From positions 1 to 27,277 of the forward strand of contig JAFQPB010000022.1 of NCBI GenBank assembly GCA_017411905.1: a stretch of DNA of 27,277 bases, in the 5' to 3' direction. Shown piece by piece: positions 7,018-14,514 of the stretch. The stretch's first letter is position 1; every line of letters starts with the position of its first letter. The notes below the pieces were generated by a model, which worked only from the letters and a program-made list of their open reading frames with translations, ran no database searches and was not told the origin of the DNA. The position numbers and the translations under genes are program-made. Origin of the DNA: Oscillospiraceae bacterium. Its GTDB lineage: Bacteria > Bacillota_A > Clostridia > Oscillospirales > Oscillospiraceae.

Positions 7018-7918
7018 AATCGTCCTCCAAAAGGCAGGCCCAGCTTTTTTTCACCATCCTGTCCGGACGGTAGGACAGCTTTGCGTGGCGAAGTCCCGGG
7101 ATACCCATATCGTCCTCCCGGTTGAGGTATTTTACCGCGCCGTATTTTTCCCGAAGATAACGGGAGAAATAATAATTGATGGCGGTATAGGCACCCTCTG
7201 TCTTTTCCAGTGCCTTTTCAAAATGGACATCAAACACCGTCTCCGAAAGTGACGATGCCAAACTCATAGCCACGCACTCCCCATTTACAAAGAGGCAGTA
7301 GCCCTCTAATTGCAGCGGCACCCGTTTTTCCATTGCTTTGCGAAGTGCCGCCTTTTCCATATGGTAATCTGCCGCCGGGTCATCCTGCTGACGAAGGGCA
7401 TACCATTTTTCGACCATCGCGGAAACGACAGGTGCATTTTCTTCCGTAATCGGCTCTCCGCGGCAGTCGGGGTACAAAGCGAGAAAGCGGTTTAAGTGGT
7501 TTCTCTTTTTCTGATATTTCTTTCCCCGCAGCTCGGAAAGGCCGTTAATATCATAGACATAGTCATAGCCGTCCCGGTCATTATGAAAACGGAATTTCCC
7601 GGGATAGAGCCGTTCTACCAGCGCACAATCTTCTTCTAACAGTCCTGTAAGGCGGCAGGGAATGCCCCGATCCGCCGCATCACGGATAATGGCATCCAGC
7701 GCAGCTTTCCGGTCTCCCGGCCCTACGGGGAACAAATAGACACTTCTGCGGTTAAACTGGGAGAAAAAGACAAGCTGGTCTGCCAAAAAGGCTGCCTTTT
7801 GCCGACCCCAAAGGTAGAGATTTGCAAAGCTGTACTCACAGCCCCGATTTTCGCAAGCTGTGAGATACTTGTCATATTCGGTCTTTTTCTCCAAATCAAA
7901 AGGCAAAAAATCGATCAT
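7007..7918 (-). CDS. DUF2156 / phosphatidylglycerol lysyltransferase C-terminal-like protein
   Basis: A 303-residue protein of the GNAT-like DUF2156 family, related to the soluble catalytic domain of MprF-type aminoacyl-phosphatidylglycerol synthases and FemX-like transferases. The family signature is a basic segment, RGKKYQKKRNHLNRF, at about residues 131-145, and the terminal block with NREDDMGIPGLRHAKLSY near the C-terminus. There are no transmembrane helices, so lipid modification would require membrane association. I start at ATG 7918 (MIDFLPF), which forms an ATGA overlap with the murI stop and follows GAGGA; a longer frame to 7951 would lie inside murI. Position between murI and a GNAT gene suggests envelope function. 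The exact acceptor is unknown. Confidence 0.78.
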   Translation of the reverse strand: MIDFLPFDLEKKTEYDKYLTACENRGCEYSFANLYLWGRQKAAFLADQLVFFSQFNRRSVYLFPVGPGDRKAALDAIIRDAADRGIPCRLTGLLEEDCALVERLYPGKFRFHNDRDGYDYVYDINGLSELRGKKYQKKRNHLNRFLALYPDCRGEPITEENAPVVSAMVEKWYALRQQDDPAADYHMEKAALRKAMEKRVPLQLEGYCLFVNGECVAMSLASSLSETVFDVHFEKALEKTEGAYTAINYYFSRYLREKYGAVKYLNREDDMGIPGLRHAKLSYRPDRMVKKSWACLLEDDYDY

Positions 7919-8688
7919 ACATCCTCTTTCGTGCCCAAAAGCCTCATACAAAGTGTTAAAATTTCCTTTTCCGGCAGGCTGTTTTGCATTTGCACCGTGC
8001 CGCCTTCCCCATTCAAGAGGTCTGCCGCCAAGAGCTTTTCATAGGTCTCTGCCGCAGTAATGCTGCTGCCGTCAAAAAACACAACCTCTTCACCCAAAAC
8101 CCGGTGGAGCGCCTTTTCTACAAAAGGATAGTGGGTGCAGCCCAGTACCAGCGCGTCCAATTTTCCAATGTAGGGACGAAGTAAATTTTCAAGATAAGCA
8201 TCTGCTTCAGCAGAGTCATATTTTCCCGCCTCCACGATCTCCACAAGGTTGGGCGCAGGGATCAAAACGACCTCCGCCTCAGGATAAGGCTCTGCCTGAT
8301 ACAGAAAACGCCGCCCGGCAATGGTGGCCGGCGTGGCCAGTACACCGATTTTTCCCTTGGGATAATGAGACGCTGCCAGTCCCAAGGAAGGCTCGATACC
8401 TACCACGATCAGCTCCGGATGGTTGCCTCGCAGGGTCTCCATTGCAACGGAGGTGGAGGTATTACAGGCCACCACCAAGGCCTTTACCCCTTGATCTGCC
8501 AGCTTGTTTGCCACATTGGAGGCAAGCGCGGTCACCTCCTCCGGCGTCCGTGTGCCGTAGGGCGCATTGGCAGAGTCACCGAAATATAAATAGTTCTCAT
8601 CGGGCATTTTATGTAGGAGTGCCCGCAGCACACTGATGCCGCCCACACCGGAGTCAAATACGCCGATGGGGTCTGTCCTTTTCGCCAT
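7915..8688 (-). CDS. murI: Glutamate racemase
   Basis: A 257-residue cytosolic, cofactor-independent racemase that makes D-glutamate for peptidoglycan. Family hallmarks are IGVFDSGVGG at 8-17, YFGDSANAPYG at 35-45, the first catalytic cysteine in VACNTST at 73-79 (Cys75), and the second in LGCTHYPF at 182-189 (Cys184, with His186). Length is normal. ATG 8688 follows AAAGGA by 9 bases. It is the first gene of the packed minus-strand set (murI, DUF2156, GNAT, carboxypeptidase, nagA). The promoter is not clear; a weak TTGTCA with a poor -10 is present in the 160 bases upstream. Confidence 0.95.
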   Translation of the reverse strand: MAKRTDPIGVFDSGVGGISVLRALLHKMPDENYLYFGDSANAPYGTRTPEEVTALASNVANKLADQGVKALVVACNTSTSVAMETLRGNHPELIVVGIEPSLGLAASHYPKGKIGVLATPATIAGRRFLYQAEPYPEAEVVLIPAPNLVEIVEAGKYDSAEADAYLENLLRPYIGKLDALVLGCTHYPFVEKALHRVLGEEVVFFDGSSITAAETYEKLLAADLLNGEGGTVQMQNSLPEKEILTLCMRLLGTKEDV

Positions 8689-8852
8689 TATACTTATCCT
8701 TTCCTATGTACAGGAGAAAATTTCTTTCCTCCTGTTTCGTATCTTGCCGGCGATACACTTGACAAATTTCGGCAGTTTTCAGAGACCGCCGTCGCGATCG
8801 CCTTTTTCTGCAGCCTGTTTGTCCGGTAATAGCTTATCCCGGAATGGGGATA

Positions 8853-9659
8853 TTATGCATTATCCAAATGAACGTGCAGATGGGGATAGGTCATATGGAT
8901 ACCGCGGGCATCAAAAATTTCTTTTATCCGCTTATTGATCGCAAAGTAATTACTCCAATAGGTATCGTTGGTGTTCCAAAAGCGCAGCACGTACACGATG
9001 GCACTTTCCCCATAGCTGCTGACAGCCGCAAAGGGAGCCGGGTCTTTTTCCACCGTCTCCAAATTTGCCGCCTCCATAAGTGCCTGCAGCACCTGCTCTA
9101 TAGGACTGTCGTAGGATGCGCTGACGGTGATCTCTGCCCGGCGGGTACCGTTTGCCGTATAGTTAACGATCTCCGAGGAAACCACCGCGCTGTTGGGAAT
9201 GGAGATCTGCTTATTGTCACCGGTGTTGAGCTTGGTATAGGTCAGACCGATCTCCTTGACAGAGCCGCTCTGCCCTGCGATCTCCACGAAATCACCGGAA
9301 GCAAAGGGATGGGTATACAGCAGCGTAAAGCCGCCAAATACATTGGTCAGCAGGTCCTGCAGCGACAGAGAAATCGCCAGCGTCAGCACCGAAGCCAGTG
9401 CCACGATACCGGTCACATCAATACCAAGGCAGGAGGCTACGATAAGTCCCAGCAAAATACCCATCACGACCTTAACGGCCGATTTGATAAGGCTGTGGGC
9501 GGCCTTTTCCAGCTTGCCCTTTTTGAGCATCGTGCCTACGATCTTCAAAACGATCTTCATAAGCACCATACCCACCAGCAAAAGCACAATTGCCGGCAGC
9601 AATCTTTTTAAGGTATAATCGCTCATACCTTTTGTTGCCTCTTCAAAAAACTGTCCCAT
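8853..9659 (-). CDS. mscS: Small-conductance mechanosensitive channel, MscS family
   Basis: A 268-residue inner-membrane osmotic safety valve. Three hydrophobic segments at about residues 19-43, 59-79 and 81-115 match TM1-TM3 of minimal MscS channels. The pore-lining helix and its exit carry the strongly conserved run SLSLQDLLTNVFGG (97-110) followed by HPFASGDFVEI (117-127), the entrance to the beta domain. The C-terminal cytoplasmic vestibule ends in YPHLHVHL. Length is close to the family minimum of about 280. ATG 9659 is preceded by AAAGGA. It has its own promoter (TTGATT-16-TATAAT) and appears to be monocistronic. Confidence 0.93.
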   Translation of the reverse strand: MGQFFEEATKGMSDYTLKRLLPAIVLLLVGMVLMKIVLKIVGTMLKKGKLEKAAHSLIKSAVKVVMGILLGLIVASCLGIDVTGIVALASVLTLAISLSLQDLLTNVFGGFTLLYTHPFASGDFVEIAGQSGSVKEIGLTYTKLNTGDNKQISIPNSAVVSSEIVNYTANGTRRAEITVSASYDSPIEQVLQALMEAANLETVEKDPAPFAAVSSYGESAIVYVLRFWNTNDTYWSNYFAINKRIKEIFDARGIHMTYPHLHVHLDNA

Positions 9660-9683
9660 TTTTCCGTTCCTTTCTTTTTTATT

Positions 9684-9711
9684 ATTATACCATTTTTCCC
9701 GGCTTAATCAA
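9684..9711 (-). promoter_or_regulatory. SigmaA promoter of mscS
   Basis: On the minus strand TTGATT (9706-9711) and TATAAT (9684-9689) are separated by 16 bases, and the ATG lies 24 bases further on. Confidence 0.7.
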
Positions 9712-9733
9712 GAGGATGGATAAAAATCCCCGC

Positions 9734-9874
9734 TTGTTTACAATTTCGTTTCTTTTTATTTGCATTTTTGTAAACAAACCGTGCCCGGTTTATGGTATGA
9801 TTCTTTGCGAGAAGACCAAATCTTCTCTGCGAATATGCTTTTCTTTTCTATCTCTCTTCTTTTTATCCCTTTGG
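9734..9874. other. Intergenic region between mscS and alr with inverted repeats
   Basis: This non-coding, T-rich stretch holds an inverted repeat TTGTTTACAA (9734-9743) and TTGTAAACAA (9768-9777) with a 24-base spacer, and a short hairpin GAGAAGA (9809-9815) and TCTTCTC (9821-9827). Together with the hairpin at 9875-9908 it could hold a small plus-strand RNA, but no convincing -35/-10 pair was found. Confidence 0.35.
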
Positions 9875-9909
9875 AAACGCCCACCGTTTGCATAAACGGC
9901 GGGCGTTTT
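9875..9909. terminator. Terminator after alr (usable on both strands)
   Basis: Arms at 9875-9889 and 9894-9908 form a 15-bp stem with a 4-base loop. The single non-Watson-Crick position is a G-U wobble in the minus-strand RNA. A TTTTCCTT tail follows on the plus strand; the minus-strand tail is shorter. Confidence 0.7.
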
Positions 9910-9911
9910 CC

Positions 9912-11057
9912 TTAATCCAGCAAATAATTGTGTGTTTCCGTCAGTTCTCCGTCCTTATAGTAAAGGCGGGGCACTCTGCGGGCAATGTTACATAAAAATT
10001 CATAGTTAAAGCTGCCCGCTGCTTTGGAGATTTCTTCTACAGTGATCTTCTCGTCTCCGCTTGTACCCACCAGTACCGCCAAATCTGCTTCCGTCACATC
10101 CGGAATATCCGTTACATCCACCATCATCTGATCCATACAGACCCGGCCTAAGATAGGTGCCCGTTTCCCACGAATCAGGACATAGAAGCGGTTACTGAGG
10201 CTTCTGGGGTAGCCGTGGCCATATCCCACAGGGAGGGTCGCCACCCGGGTGGGGCGATCAGTAGTGAACGTCCCGCCATAGCTGATCTCACAGCCCTTTT
10301 CCAGCCACTTAATATAGGAAATTTTGCTGTACCAGCCCATTGCCGGGCAAATATCACCTAATGTATCTGCCATTTCCTCGCTAGGCGTATGGCCGTAAAG
10401 GACGATACCTGCGCGCACCATATCGTAATGGCTTGCAAGCCGCATAGAGGCCGCCGAGTTATTTAAGTGGCAATACTCCGGGGAAATACCGGCATTTTTC
10501 AGACCTTCGCAGAATGTATCGAACAGCCTTTGCTGATGCTCGGTCTTTGTAAGCTCCCGCTCGTCCGCAGTAGCAAGATGGCTGAAAACACCTTCCGCTA
10601 AGAGGTTCGGAAGATTGGCAATTTCCTCACAAAGCCCAACCCCCTCTTCATTTGCAGGCATACCGATTCTGTGCATACCCGTATCCACCGCAAAGTGGAA
10701 GGGCGCAGTCACGTTCTGCTTTTGGGCTTCCTTGGAAAGCGCAAGGGCATCCTCCCAAGTAAAGATAGCCGGGCGGATCCCCCTTTTCACCAGCACCGGA
10801 TAGTCTGCCCGGTCTGCGTGGCTGAGGATTAAAATCGGCACGTTTAGCCCTGCGTTTTGCAGCTCCAACGCCTCTTCCAGACAGGAGACCCCGAAAAAGC
10901 GGCAGTATGGCGCGATGGCCTTGGCCACCGCCACCGCACCGTGCCCATAGGCGTCCGCCTTTACCACACCGCAGACAGCCGCACCGGTGCGGCTTTTCAC
11001 CATCTGCAAATTATGGCAGATGGCATCTAAATCCACAGTTATATAATTTTCGTTCAT
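9912..11057 (-). CDS. alr: Alanine racemase
   Basis: A 381-residue PLP-dependent fold-type III enzyme making D-alanine for peptidoglycan. The PLP-binding lysine is in VVKADAYGHG at 31-40 (Lys33); the second catalytic residue is Tyr260 in ISYGGTF, followed by LPVGYGHGYPR and the CMDQMMVDVT block. Family length is normal. ATG 11057 lies only 9 bases after the phosphoribosyltransferase stop and has a poor Shine-Dalgarno sequence, so translation is probably coupled to the upstream gene. A hairpin terminator follows. With murI nearby, this makes two D-amino-acid racemases in one neighbourhood, although the two lie in separate transcription units divided by mscS. Confidence 0.95.
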   Translation of the reverse strand: MNENYITVDLDAICHNLQMVKSRTGAAVCGVVKADAYGHGAVAVAKAIAPYCRFFGVSCLEEALELQNAGLNVPILILSHADRADYPVLVKRGIRPAIFTWEDALALSKEAQKQNVTAPFHFAVDTGMHRIGMPANEEGVGLCEEIANLPNLLAEGVFSHLATADERELTKTEHQQRLFDTFCEGLKNAGISPEYCHLNNSAASMRLASHYDMVRAGIVLYGHTPSEEMADTLGDICPAMGWYSKISYIKWLEKGCEISYGGTFTTDRPTRVATLPVGYGHGYPRSLSNRFYVLIRGKRAPILGRVCMDQMMVDVTDIPDVTEADLAVLVGTSGDEKITVEEISKAAGSFNYEFLCNIARRVPRLYYKDGELTETHNYLLD

Positions 11058-11066
11058 CTTCGGATT

Positions 11067-11621
11067 TTAAGCGATGACCGTGCCATCCGGACGGAACAGC
11101 GGCAGCTTTTCCAAATATGTCAGGTCTGCCCGGTATTGGGCTTCGCCCTCTACCAAAATTGCCATGCGGCCTACGATGATACCGCCGGCCTTTTCCACTA
11201 AGTTTTCCAGCGCGTGGAGGCTCTCACCGGAGGAGATCACATCGTCTACGATCAGGATACGCTTACCCTTCATCTGCTCGGCATCGGCCTTATCGAGATA
11301 CAAGGTCTGCTCCTTAGCGGTGGTAATGGAGCGAACGGTAGCAGAAAATACGTCCTGCATATAGAGCTTAGGTGCTTTCCGGGCAAGGAAATACTTTTTC
11401 GCACCGGACTGGCGGGCCATTTCGTGAACCAGCGGAATGCCCTTTGCCTCGGGGGCGATCATATAATCATATTCCGGTGCTTTTTTCAGCAGATCCCGGG
11501 CGCAGGCAACAGTCAGCTCCTGGTCACCGAAAATAACGAAGGCACCGATCGCCAGATCGTCAGACAGCTTGCAGATCGGCAGGGCTCTTTCCAGTCCTGC
11601 AATGGTCATACGGTATTCCAA
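11067..11621 (-). CDS. Adenine/xanthine-type purine phosphoribosyltransferase
   Basis: A cytosolic enzyme of 184 residues that should transfer ribose-5-phosphate from PRPP to a purine base in salvage. The PRPP-binding signature is ILIVDDVISSGES at about residues 122-134, with APEAKGIPL earlier as in adenine phosphoribosyltransferases. I start at TTG 11621 (MEYRMTIAG), 8 bases after AAAGGA; a GTG at 11630 would have no spacing to that site. The N-terminal YRMTIAGLERALPICKLSDDLAIGAF is a type seen in apt-like genes of Clostridia rather than in canonical Apt, so xanthine or guanine specificity is possible. It is first in a two-gene operon with alr, driven by a near-consensus promoter. Confidence 0.83.
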   Translation of the reverse strand: MEYRMTIAGLERALPICKLSDDLAIGAFVIFGDQELTVACARDLLKKAPEYDYMIAPEAKGIPLVHEMARQSGAKKYFLARKAPKLYMQDVFSATVRSITTAKEQTLYLDKADAEQMKGKRILIVDDVISSGESLHALENLVEKAGGIIVGRMAILVEGEAQYRADLTYLEKLPLFRPDGTVIA

Positions 11622-11652
11622 AAGAAACACTTCCTTTCTTATTTACCTGTTT

Positions 11653-11680
11653 ATTATACTGTACAGGCAGAAAAAGTCAA
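11653..11680 (-). promoter_or_regulatory. SigmaA promoter of the phosphoribosyltransferase-alr operon
   Basis: On the minus strand TTGACT (11675-11680) and TATAAT (11653-11658) are 16 bases apart, about 31 bases before the TTG start. No purine-riboswitch-like leader is possible in so short a 5' region. Confidence 0.75.
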
Positions 11681-11791
11681 GGCACGGTGAGAAAAGCCGT
11701 AATTTTTCCTGCATTTTACAAAAAATTCATTTGCTATTTTTGCATAACTGCCGTAAGATATAAGTTAGCATACTATATTAAGGAGTTACTT

Positions 11792-12775
11792 ATGCTTTTG
11801 AATACACCCAATATGCTCCTGCAGGAGGCAAAGACCCGCTGGGAACGCAACGCCGCGCAAAACCGTCGTGTGGTGCTTCTGCACGCTGTTCCCGCCCTTT
11901 TGCTGCCGCTGATCGTTATGACGGTCAATCTCTTTTTGGATACACAGTTAGACGGAACTGGCGGCTTATCCGGCATCGGTCTTCGCAGCACCCTGCAAAC
12001 CGTCCAGGCTGTTCTGAGCACCGCCCTTTCGCTGCTGCTTCCCTTTTGGCAGCTTGGTCTAATTTTCACCGCTATGCGTATTAGTGCAGGCAATGCCGCC
12101 GGAAAGTGCGACCTTTTTGAAGGCTTCCGGCGGTGGGGTGCCGCCTTTCGGCTGCAGCTTTGCCGGGACTTTCGTTACATTCTGAAAATGATAGGGGGCG
12201 TGTTCCTCGGTTCTCTGCTGTTTTCCGCCACCCCGCTGTCAAACGGACTGATGAAAACCATCAACGCCATCAACGAAGACCCTACCCTTACAAGCCTTAC
12301 CAGTGAGGAGCTGATGGCTCATTTGCAGGAGCGTATTTCCTTTGGAGACCTGATTCCCCTTTATCTTCTGTGTACTGCTGGCGCACTGATTATGGTACTG
12401 CCGCTGTTTTACAGATACCGGCTTAGCGATTATGCCCTTTTAAGCAGTGATAAGCCCGGTGCCTTTGCCGCACTGCACGAAAGCAGCCGGCTGATGCAAG
12501 GAAACCGTATGGGGCTGTTTCGGTTAGATCTGCACCTTTGGTGGTATTTCCTTTTGGCCTTCCTGTGCGCCTTTATTTCCTACGGGGATTTGATCTTGCC
12601 TCTTTTGGGCATTTCTCTCCCCTTCTCTGCAAATATCGCCACCGCTATTTTCGCACTCATTTCTACAGCTTTGCAGTTTTTACTGTACTACTTTTTCCGT
12701 GGGCGGGTGGAAACCATCTATGCCTGCGTCTATGAATCTCTGCGATCCGATAAAAAGGAGGAAGCCTTATGTTAA
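11792..12775 (+). CDS. DUF975-family integral membrane protein
   Basis: A 327-residue polytopic membrane protein of unknown function. Hydrophobic segments are visible near residues 28-48, 85-110, 148-165, 190-215 and two at the C-terminal end. The DUF975-like signature is in the YRYRLSDYALL region followed by a GNRMGLFRLDLHLWWYFL segment, where a conserved 'GNR...F.LDL.' block precedes the last helices. ATG 11792 follows AGGAG by 6 bases; a longer open frame starting near 11687 lacks a ribosome site. It overlaps the next ABC gene by 7 bases, so the three genes form one operon and this protein may be an accessory of the exporter (inference). A promoter could be TTGCTA-17-TAAGAT ending near 11760. 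Confidence 0.72.
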   Translation: MLLNTPNMLLQEAKTRWERNAAQNRRVVLLHAVPALLLPLIVMTVNLFLDTQLDGTGGLSGIGLRSTLQTVQAVLSTALSLLLPFWQLGLIFTAMRISAGNAAGKCDLFEGFRRWGAAFRLQLCRDFRYILKMIGGVFLGSLLFSATPLSNGLMKTINAINEDPTLTSLTSEELMAHLQERISFGDLIPLYLLCTAGALIMVLPLFYRYRLSDYALLSSDKPGAFAALHESSRLMQGNRMGLFRLDLHLWWYFLLAFLCAFISYGDLILPLLGISLPFSANIATAIFALISTALQFLLYYFFRGRVETIYACVYESLRSDKKEEALC

Positions 12776-14514
12776 AACCCCTGCTGCGGTGTATCCGGGA
12801 ATACAAATGGCCTGCGCTGCTAAGCCCCCTGTGTATGGTGGGCGAAGTGTCTATGGAAGTCATTATTCCCTTAGTTATGGCTGATCTGTACGACTACGGC
12901 GTAAAATTGCAGGATATGACCGTTATTGCCTCGAAATCGCTGCTTTTGGTACTGTGCGCGCTGGCATCACTGATGTTCGGTGTAGCTTCTGCCATTTTCG
13001 CATCCCGGGCAGGTACCGGCTTTGCAAAAAATCTGCGCCACGATATGTTTTACCGGGTGCAAAAATTTGGCTTCAGCAACATCGACAAATTTTCCTCTGC
13101 CTCTATCGTCACCCGTCTTACCTCCGATGTTGCCCAACTGCAAATGACCTTCCAGATGTCCATCCGTATGGCTATCCGCTGTCCGGTTATGCTTATTTTA
13201 GCTCTCATCTCTGCATGGCAGCTAAGCCCGGAGCTGGCAAAAATTTATCTGATGGTTATGCCTGTTTTGATCCTTGCGCTGGTGCTGCTGACCCCCGTTG
13301 TCTTTAAGATTTTCGACCGCAGCTTTAAGCTGCTGGATAAGATGAATAACATCGTGCAGGAAAATGTCCACGGCATCCGGGTCGTTAAGAGCTTTGTCCG
13401 GGAAGATAAGGAAACCCAGAAGTTTACCGGTATTTCCAGCGATTTGGAAAAGAACTTCTCCAAAGCAGAAAAAATTCTGGCACTCAACAGCCCTATTATG
13501 ATGTTCTGCGTCTATGTATGTATGCTATGCATCTCTTGGTTCGGTGCACAGATGGTAGTCGCCTCCGGCAATGACCCCTTAAAAGGGCTTACCACCGGCC
13601 AGCTTTCCTCTATGTTTACCTACACCACGCAGATTCTGGGCGGTCTGATGATGCTCAGTATGGTTTTCGTTATGATGATTATGAGCCGTACACCTCTGCG
13701 CCGGTGCAGTGAGCTTTTGAGAGAGGAGCCGGATCTCGCATCTCCCGAAAACGCAGTTGCCGAAGTCCCAGACGGTTCTGTGGATTTTGAAAACGTATCC
13801 TTCCGCTATTCTAAAACCGCCCAGCACCGGGCACTTAAAGAGGTAAGCCTCCATATCCCCTCCGGCGCAACGGTGGGTATTTTAGGCGGAACAGGCTCCA
13901 GTAAATCCACCCTTGTACAGTTGATTCCCCGCCTGTATGACGTTTCCGAAGGCACCCTGAAGGTAGGCGGCATTGACGTGCGCAACTACGATTTGGCCGT
14001 TTTACGGGATAATGTGGCTATGGTTCTGCAGAAAAACGAGCTGTTTTCCGGCACCATTAAGGAAAACCTCCGTTGGGGCGACCCCAACGCCACAGATGAG
14101 GAATTAGTCCATGCCTGCCGCTTAGCCTGTGCTGACGAGTTTATTCAGGCCTTCCCGGATAAATATGACACCTATATCGAGCAGGGCGGCACCAACGTTT
14201 CCGGCGGCCAAAAGCAGCGGCTCTGCATTGCGCGGGCACTGCTGAAAAAGCCCAAAATTTTGATTTTGGATGACTCCACCTCTGCGGTGGACACCAAGAC
14301 CGATGCCTCCATCCGGCAGGCATTTATGGAAGAAATTCCGGGCACTACAAAAATTATTATTGCCCAGCGGGTGGCCTCTGTACAGGATGCAGATATGATC
14401 GTGGTTATGGACGGCGGTCAGATCAGTGCTGTAGGCACCCACGATGAACTGATGCAAACATCCACCATTTATCAGGAAGTATTTGCTTCTCAGCAGAAAG
14501 GGGGCTTAGAATAA
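12769..14514 (+). CDS. ABC exporter half-transporter, degenerate-site subunit
   Basis: A 581-residue fused membrane and ATPase protein. The type IV exporter transmembrane domain (six helices) covers about residues 14-310 and the nucleotide-binding domain about 338-575. Walker A is GGTGSSKST (373-381), the signature VSGGQ (477-481) is intact, but Walker B ends in Asp-Asp (D501, D502) where the catalytic Glu is expected, and the H-loop His is Gln533. This is the pattern of the non-catalytic half of heterodimeric exporters such as TM287/288. ATG 12769 follows AAGGAGG. The next gene, overlapping by one base, encodes the catalytic half. Drug, lipid or peptide export is possible; the substrate is unknown. 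Confidence 0.93.
   Translation: MLKPLLRCIREYKWPALLSPLCMVGEVSMEVIIPLVMADLYDYGVKLQDMTVIASKSLLLVLCALASLMFGVASAIFASRAGTGFAKNLRHDMFYRVQKFGFSNIDKFSSASIVTRLTSDVAQLQMTFQMSIRMAIRCPVMLILALISAWQLSPELAKIYLMVMPVLILALVLLTPVVFKIFDRSFKLLDKMNNIVQENVHGIRVVKSFVREDKETQKFTGISSDLEKNFSKAEKILALNSPIMMFCVYVCMLCISWFGAQMVVASGNDPLKGLTTGQLSSMFTYTTQILGGLMMLSMVFVMMIMSRTPLRRCSELLREEPDLASPENAVAEVPDGSVDFENVSFRYSKTAQHRALKEVSLHIPSGATVGILGGTGSSKSTLVQLIPRLYDVSEGTLKVGGIDVRNYDLAVLRDNVAMVLQKNELFSGTIKENLRWGDPNATDEELVHACRLACADEFIQAFPDKYDTYIEQGGTNVSGGQKQRLCIARALLKKPKILILDDSTSAVDTKTDASIRQAFMEEIPGTTKIIIAQRVASVQDADMIVVMDGGQISAVGTHDELMQTSTIYQEVFASQQKGGLE

Noticed and set aside
8710..8735. Terminator for mscS or attenuator before murI
   Set aside because: The 7-bp inverted repeat (8710-8716 with 8729-8735) has a 12-base loop and no T tail on the minus strand; it mostly reflects repeated AGGAG-like words.
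8844..9611. 255-codon plus-strand frame opposite mscS
   Set aside because: The minus-strand MscS signature is unambiguous; the antisense frame has no domain.
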